From Hyaloscypha bicolor E (taxonomy: Eukaryota; Ascomycota; Leotiomycetes; Helotiales; Hyaloscyphaceae): 64,000 bases of DNA. Position 1 is the stretch's first letter, and each line of letters starts with the position of its first letter. Of this stretch, positions 59,006 through 64,000 are shown one piece after another. A program made the position numbers and the translations under genes. Under the pieces are notes generated by a model. The model was not told where the DNA came from and made no database searches. It saw only the letters and a list, made by a program, of their open reading frames with translations. Location: assembly GCF_002865645.1 (NCBI RefSeq), contig NW_020194551.1, positions 406,877 through 470,876 of the forward strand. Reading direction: 5' to 3'.

Positions 59006-59659
59006 CCGATGGCGCCTCCCAGCTGGGCACGTGGACCGGAGTAACTAAGGCTGAGCCGAGATCGAAAATCGCGGAAATGCAAAGGCGACACAGAAATGGC
59101 CTCTTGCCATGTCAACAAAAGTGCGCAGCTGAGCTGAACGGGTACTGTACGCGCGCAGAACGGAAAAGTCTCGTCGACGAGCAAGAGGCTTTCTAGATAC
59201 AACCAACCAATCAAATCCTTCCCTGCAAGTCAGCTGAGCCGGGTGTCGACCTTGGGCATCTTGAACTAGCTAAGTAATAAAGCTAGGGTCACGTGCTTGC
59301 AATGTAAACCAAGTAAACGATACTGAATTGACTACTGTTCTACAGTGGTAAGTAGCCCGTATATATAGCCCTGAACCCCCTAAATCACATGCACTAAATC
59401 CCTATACCAGCTGAACCGATTCCAGCTATACAGGGTATTCCAGCTGGACAGGGTATTAAGCTAGTACACAGCCCCATGGCGTTCGGTTCCAGGGCTTACT
59501 AAGCCTATTGGGGGCCTCAGGCCCCTAATTTCAACAGGGCACTGCCCTGTGCATCGCAACCTCATTCAAAACCCAGTATCACAAATAAGACTCCCTATAA
59601 TCCAACTCGGAATCTATCTATTGTTGCCGATCATCACCTTTCAGCCTATCGAATCGAAT
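59006..59659. other. Promoter region of the HET gene
   Basis: Includes GGGCACGTGGACC twice (about 58,966 and 59,026), a short direct repeat. The frame open from 59549 lacks an ATG before 59660. Confidence 0.4.
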
Positions 59660-62521
59660 ATGCCAATCATCGAGAGTGCTGGGCAATATGGCTGGACTTT
59701 TGAGTCACCCAACCCCTGGGGATCTAGTACGGAGCCAGAGGACTATCCGTGGCTTGTGAACCAGGAGAAGATAAGAGCAAATCGAATATTAAATCCGGAC
59801 CATAGGCTGTGCGATAATTGCAATCAATTGGACTTCACCGCCCTTTTCCGTATCATTCTCAACGAGACCGCGATCAGATGGAAGGGAAAAGAGGTTTATC
59901 TCACTCTCGGTATCAGGCTTGGAGGAATGAAAGATATCGAACGCAAGGAGAGCCGTTGCAGCTTCTGTAGGCTAGTCTGGCAAACGATTTCACCCAATGC
60001 TACGACTCAGGCACTTCGCCACAAGGAGGTTGACCTGTGGCTGGACAATTTCGCGATAACTAGTAACGGTAAGATTATTCTGAGAAACTATCAGGTTAGA
60101 CAAGGACCAGCTATCATTCAACTAGAAGTATCGACAAGAGAAGGAACGGCTACGTGGGCTTGCTTTTCGATATTCACGATCCACGTCTTGCCGCAATCAC
60201 CGGTTGCGAACCCAAAAGACAATGAGTTTTGGCGCTTACTCAAATGGCTGGACTCTTGCGAAGAGTGTCAGCATAACGTGCCACTAAATGAGGAAGAATC
60301 ATCTCGGGTAAATATTCACGAAAAACTTCAGCTCTACTCTAAAGTCATCGATGTGCACCGTCGCCGCATTGTCAAAGCTCCAAAAGGCTGTCGCTATCTG
60401 GCGCTAAGCTATGTTTGGGGAGGAATGAATTTGTCATTGCTCACAAGAAGATCCGAGGCTCTCTTTGAGCAAGAAGGTAGTATTGAGCTTGGACAATTTC
60501 CTAAGACAATATGCGATGCCATTGAATTATGTCGAGAGCTCGGGGAGAGATATCTCTGGATTGATTCAATGTGTATCACTCAGGATAGCGAGGACAAGCA
60601 CAACCAATTAAAGGTTCGTTACAGTGTCCCCTCTGATCTTACAAATTTTTAAAGAGCCAAGCTCCTAGAGCGTGCCTCTGGAGCGGCGATCAGAGTTCAG
60701 CTCTCTGGCTAGCTCTGAAGCCAGCGTTCGATTTTCAAAACATGGACGAAAACTTGAAGCTAACATGCTGGTTAGGGAATGGAAGCCATCTACCGAGGAG
60801 CGGTCTTGACTATTGTTGCTGCTGCTGGGGATCATGCCGATGTTGGACTTCCAGGGTTCAGCGCTGAAAAGTTCCGCTTTCGACAGGGCCTGAAGGTCAT
60901 ACAGGGGTTGACGTTGGCGAATATGTCGCCGAGTTTTGAACAGTCTGTTGATTTATCACACTGGAATACGAGGGCATGGACTTATCAAGAGCGGCTGCTC
61001 TCACGTCGTCTAGTTATCTTTACTAAAGATCAGCTCTACTTTCAATGTGACCACGGCAGAGCCCAAGCTGATAGTGGTCTCAACCCTCACGATCCCACGC
61101 ACGTACGGTACTTGAATTCTGGTGACGCTACAAGAAACGAGGCTTATAGAATCGAACTAAGGGAAAAAGTCAACATCAACGTCTACGCTCAGATGGTCAA
61201 GGAATATTCTAGTCGACAACTCTCCTTTGTTTCTGATATTGAAAATGCCTTCGGGGGTATTAACAAGCTTGTCCATATCTTGTTTGGCAGCTCCGAGGTC
61301 GTCTTTGGGATTCCCATTTCAGGACTTGCTCTAGGACTATTATGGACATCCAAACAGGCACTTAAACGACGATCGCCACTTTCTAGCTCTGTGGAGGTAG
61401 TTAAAACCGCTACGGAAGATTGGCCTACCTCGTCATTCGCTCAAAGGCTTCTTCAAAGAACACCCAGACAACTAGGTCCTATGCCACCTGGAGATAGGTC
61501 CCGAAGGGTCATTATGAAAGGAGAGCAGCGAATCGGTTCAATTGTGGAGGAGGAATCTGATATCCAGTCCTTCGCTGACGAAGACAAGCTAAATTCTCAA
61601 GGCTCGCTCCCAAATTCTGATGGCTTCCTCAGCAGAGCCAAGGCATTGAAAGCACGTATCTCTGGCAGGTTTGGCCGGCCAGCCCTACCTCCTAATTCTG
61701 CACCAAGGAAGCGTTGCATCTTCCCTTCCTGGTCATGGATGGGATGGATTGGCCCTGTTGAATTTCTCGAGATTAAGAATTTATCCGAGCGCACGATTTC
61801 GAAAGTTGAATGGTTGGATCCTCTGAATAAGCTGAGAAAGCTACCTGATGAGAATTTCGCTCCACCATCGGCTGAGTGGACGGGGCGAGAGGGATGGTTA
61901 CGACAAGTCCTTATAGACGGTCAGATCTGTTATACGCAAAAAGGAGGAGATCGCCATCATTGGTTCTGTCACCCGATGGAACCTTTCTTCCATAACCCAA
62001 TACCTATCAATCGAGATACTTGCTGCCTACATATCAGTGGAGATGTTGCTAGATTCCAGGTTGTGTCTTCAAAGAATCACCCCAACGACCAGAGATACCT
62101 TCAAGTTCTCGGAAAGCGTGCAGCTCATGCTGGGACAATCATTTTGGATGGAGCAGGTTCAAAGTTCTTCTCCGAGATACCTCGCCAATGCATCCTGCTC
62201 ATAATATCTCAAACAACCCTGAAGGAAGGTAGGGAAGATCCAGCCTGGGATGCAGAGCGTGCGGCTTACAGTGGCAAACCTGGCTCACCGGCGATTAATG
62301 CCGCGAATATGGCCATTGCGGGTGCAGGAGAGTGGTTCGATCCCAAGGCATATGATCCAAGCCTTTGCTGGTGTCTGTACAATGTTTTGATGCTTGAAAG
62401 TGTTTCCGCGGGCCGGCTCAGCAACAAGTACGGCCGCATTGGGATTGGAAAGTTGCACATTCGTGCTTTAGTGGAAGTGGCAGAGGAGGATATTGACAAG
62501 CAAGCCATTGAGCTCTATTGA
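59660..62521 (+). CDS. HET-domain (heterokaryon incompatibility) protein
   Basis: CDS join(59660..60613, 60776..62521), 899 aa. HET proteins act in non-self recognition and trigger cell death after fusion of incompatible strains. Motifs in order: an N-terminal Cys-containing part (LCDNCNQLDF; SRCSFCRLVW); the HET domain from YLALSYVWGG (about residue 245) through YLWIDSMCITQDSEDKHNQ (about 298) and AIYRGAVLTIVAAAG; then WNTRAWTYQERLLSRRLVIF (about 380) and PSWSWMGWIGP in the C-terminal half. A hydrophobic stretch (VVFGIPISGLALGLLW) lies near residue 495. The 162-nt intron has a CTAAC branch site but an unusual GTTCGT donor. The ATG at 59660 is the first in frame. No NACHT or repeat domain follows. 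Confidence 0.88.
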
Positions 62522-63056
62522 CCAACGATATTTCAGAGAGGTATTTGGGAAGTAGCCAGAAGATGATATTGTCCTTTTCATAGCTGTATTTTCTACTACC
62601 GCTTAAGTTTCAAACAGTAAAAGAATACAAGATTGCATACAAAGTACTTTAGAGAATAAGAATATTCTCTAAATACTTCCGAGAATCGAATATCGAACTA
62701 TAGGGCTTAGCTAGCTTATAGTGCTTTTCTCTTTTACTTTAGAAGCCATTCCTAAGGAGATGAAATAATTTTTCAAAAGAATAATTTAGGAGAAGGAAAA
62801 AGTTAGGAGAAGGCAGAAGTTAAGGACTAAATCAATTCTCACAGTAGAAGAGCAGTAATATATTAAAAACATCATAACTTAGGTCCAGGAACTTGACTTG
62901 ACTCACGAATAATAAATGCTGACACTTGTAAAACAAGAACCAAGAACTGAGAATCGCGTTCTCGTCTATGCATTATGTAAAGACTACGATTTCACCCCTT
63001 AGATCTAATAAACTTTGAGTCTTTGAGGCTGGAGTAATTCTGGACTACTGAGACAG
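62522..63056. other. 3' flank of the HET gene, AT-rich
   Basis: No gene. AAGGAGAAGGAAAAAGTTAG / GGAGAAGGCAGAAGTTAAGG near 62,792-62,824 are short tandem words. Confidence 0.4.
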
Positions 63057-63086
63057 CCCAATTCTCCTTAGTCTATAGTTATATGT
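63057..63086 (-). pseudogene. Truncated, transition-mutated 5S rRNA fragment
   Basis: Thirty bases corresponding to 5S positions 1-30 (58836-58865 in the intact gene) differ from it by five substitutions, all C-to-T or G-to-A when read on either strand. The rest of the gene is missing. Confidence 0.7.
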
Positions 63087-63210
63087 GGTTAACAATCCCT
63101 TAATTCAATATATATTATCAGTATTTTATATTATAGCACGTGACTTTATTCACAGAGCGGTGGGCCAGACTCATATCCGGGGTTTCATAATTGGTTCCTT
63201 GGTTCTCAGA

Positions 63211-63311
63211 ACCGGATTTGTCGTTGCCGCTTTTTGACAACACTCACCAATCGAGAATGCAGAGATTCGAGCACGCGGACTTGCAAAAGCTGCTCCCTAA
63301 ATCTCAGCCGC
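63211..63311. repeat. Duplicated 5S-flanking segment, copy B
   Basis: TCGTTGCCGCTTTTTGACAA, CCAATCGAGAATGCAGA and CCTAAATCTCAGCCG align with 58,908-59,005. With the 5S fragment it forms a diverged direct duplication flanking the HET gene. Confidence 0.65.
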
Positions 63312-64000
63312 CGGTCTCTTTGGACGAGGTTCGGGCAGGTGAATCGAGTAGTTGAGCCTCGGATGAGATCGAGATCGAGGATCGAGGATATAGAAGGCTG
63401 AGAACGGGGTGTCTGATTTCAGACTTACCTACTCGTACCTTGGAGCATATAAAATTGCGTTTATCATGTCGTAGCTCTAAAGATAGTAAGATCTTTAATC
63501 GCAACTTAAACCCGCGCGAGTGGCCTACACAGCCCGCTACGATATTTTGCAGTCGCTTGCGAGTGACTGGCTGGTTTTATAAGTTTGTACTAAATTAGAG
63601 GGTGCATGCAAGAGTACTAAAGATGGATATAATTAAGTCTAACTACAAGAGTAGATCCTAAGGATAGAATGCCTTCGATGACCTTAGTAGCGATACTACT
63701 CTCATGCAAAATGCGGTCTATAGTAGCCGAGGCGCATTGTAAGCTATATAATAATTACAAGTTAAGGCTAACCTTTAGGACTTATAGGAGGAGTAAAGGC
63801 GGCAATATATTAAATAGGTCTATTATTATATTAGTTTAAATCTTCTTAGATTTTGAAAGTATATTATTTATAATTATATAATTTAAAAGTAAAAATAAAG
63901 TTATAAAAAAGTTCATATTTTAATAAGCTAATTTAATAATATATCTTTATTAATTAAAAAATATTAATATAATAAGTTATATAAATAAAAAAGAAAAAGA
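63312..64000. other. AT-rich tail, no gene
   Basis: GC content falls steadily; from about 63,790 the sequence is nearly all A/T, like the palindrome interior. Likely the start of another RIP-mutated repeat cut by the window edge. Confidence 0.5.

Noticed and set aside
58709..59044. Small frames across the 5S gene
   Set aside because: They translate the 5S rRNA sequence itself.
1..64000. CRISPR arrays, bacterial operons, tRNA genes
   Set aside because: The DNA is fungal nuclear; no regularly spaced repeat array or convincing tRNA cloverleaf was noticed, though tRNAs could be missed without a scan.

Overview
The window reads as nuclear DNA of a filamentous ascomycete (Pezizomycotina). Genes have small introns (about 46-90 nt) with GTAAGT/GTATGT-type donors and CTAAC/CTGAC-like branch points. 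Recognisable families include the fungal unfolded-protein-response factor HacA, a CysA-type serine O-acyltransferase, a HET-domain protein and a dispersed single 5S rRNA gene. AT-rich blocks look like products of repeat-induced point mutation (RIP). The genus cannot be fixed from sequence alone; a leotiomycete is my guess, not a reading.

Layout. (1) 1-17.4 kb is a conserved, gene-rich part: hacA with an Ire1-type 20-nt intron, an ICMT/PEMT-fold membrane methyltransferase-like gene, a C2H2-finger ORF, an SLC35F-type transporter, cysA, a fragment of a vWA/VIT-type gene, an unrecognised conserved-looking protein, a secreted/membrane Cys-rich protein and a serine carboxypeptidase. (2) 17.4-22.4 kb is decaying: a weak ORF, an oxalate-decarboxylase pseudogene with an internal deletion, and a broken unrecognised gene. 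(3) 22,399-40,220 is one very large palindrome: two 8,841-bp arms in inverted orientation around a 140-bp spacer, strongly AT-rich. Three separate checkpoints have exactly the same coordinate sum (62,619), so the arms show no net indel there. In the stretch compared by eye the arms differ only by transitions. (4) 40.3-54.4 kb mixes genes with remnants: a ten-exon proline-rich protein gene, a Zn2Cys6-type transcription-factor pseudogene, a large disordered single-pass membrane protein with two small 5' exons, a 1.2-kb AT-rich element with 41-bp terminal inverted repeats, and a small two-exon gene. (5) 54.4-58.6 kb is transposon debris: a probable LTR-retroelement remnant and a Fot1/pogo-like DNA transposon with TA target duplications, whose transposase is broken by stops. 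(6) 58.7-64 kb carries a 5S rRNA gene, a complete-looking HET-domain gene, a truncated transition-mutated 5S fragment with duplicated flanking DNA on the other side of the HET gene, and an AT-rich tail.

How it fits together. The left third holds housekeeping genes (ER stress, transport, cysteine synthesis, vacuolar or secreted proteolysis) with intact frames. From about 18 kb rightward it becomes an accessory region where duplicated DNA has been mutated and genes are decaying. A non-self-recognition (HET) gene and lineage-type genes sit between the repeats. The strongest unexplained structure is the 17.8-kb palindrome, whose element I cannot assign to a known superfamily.
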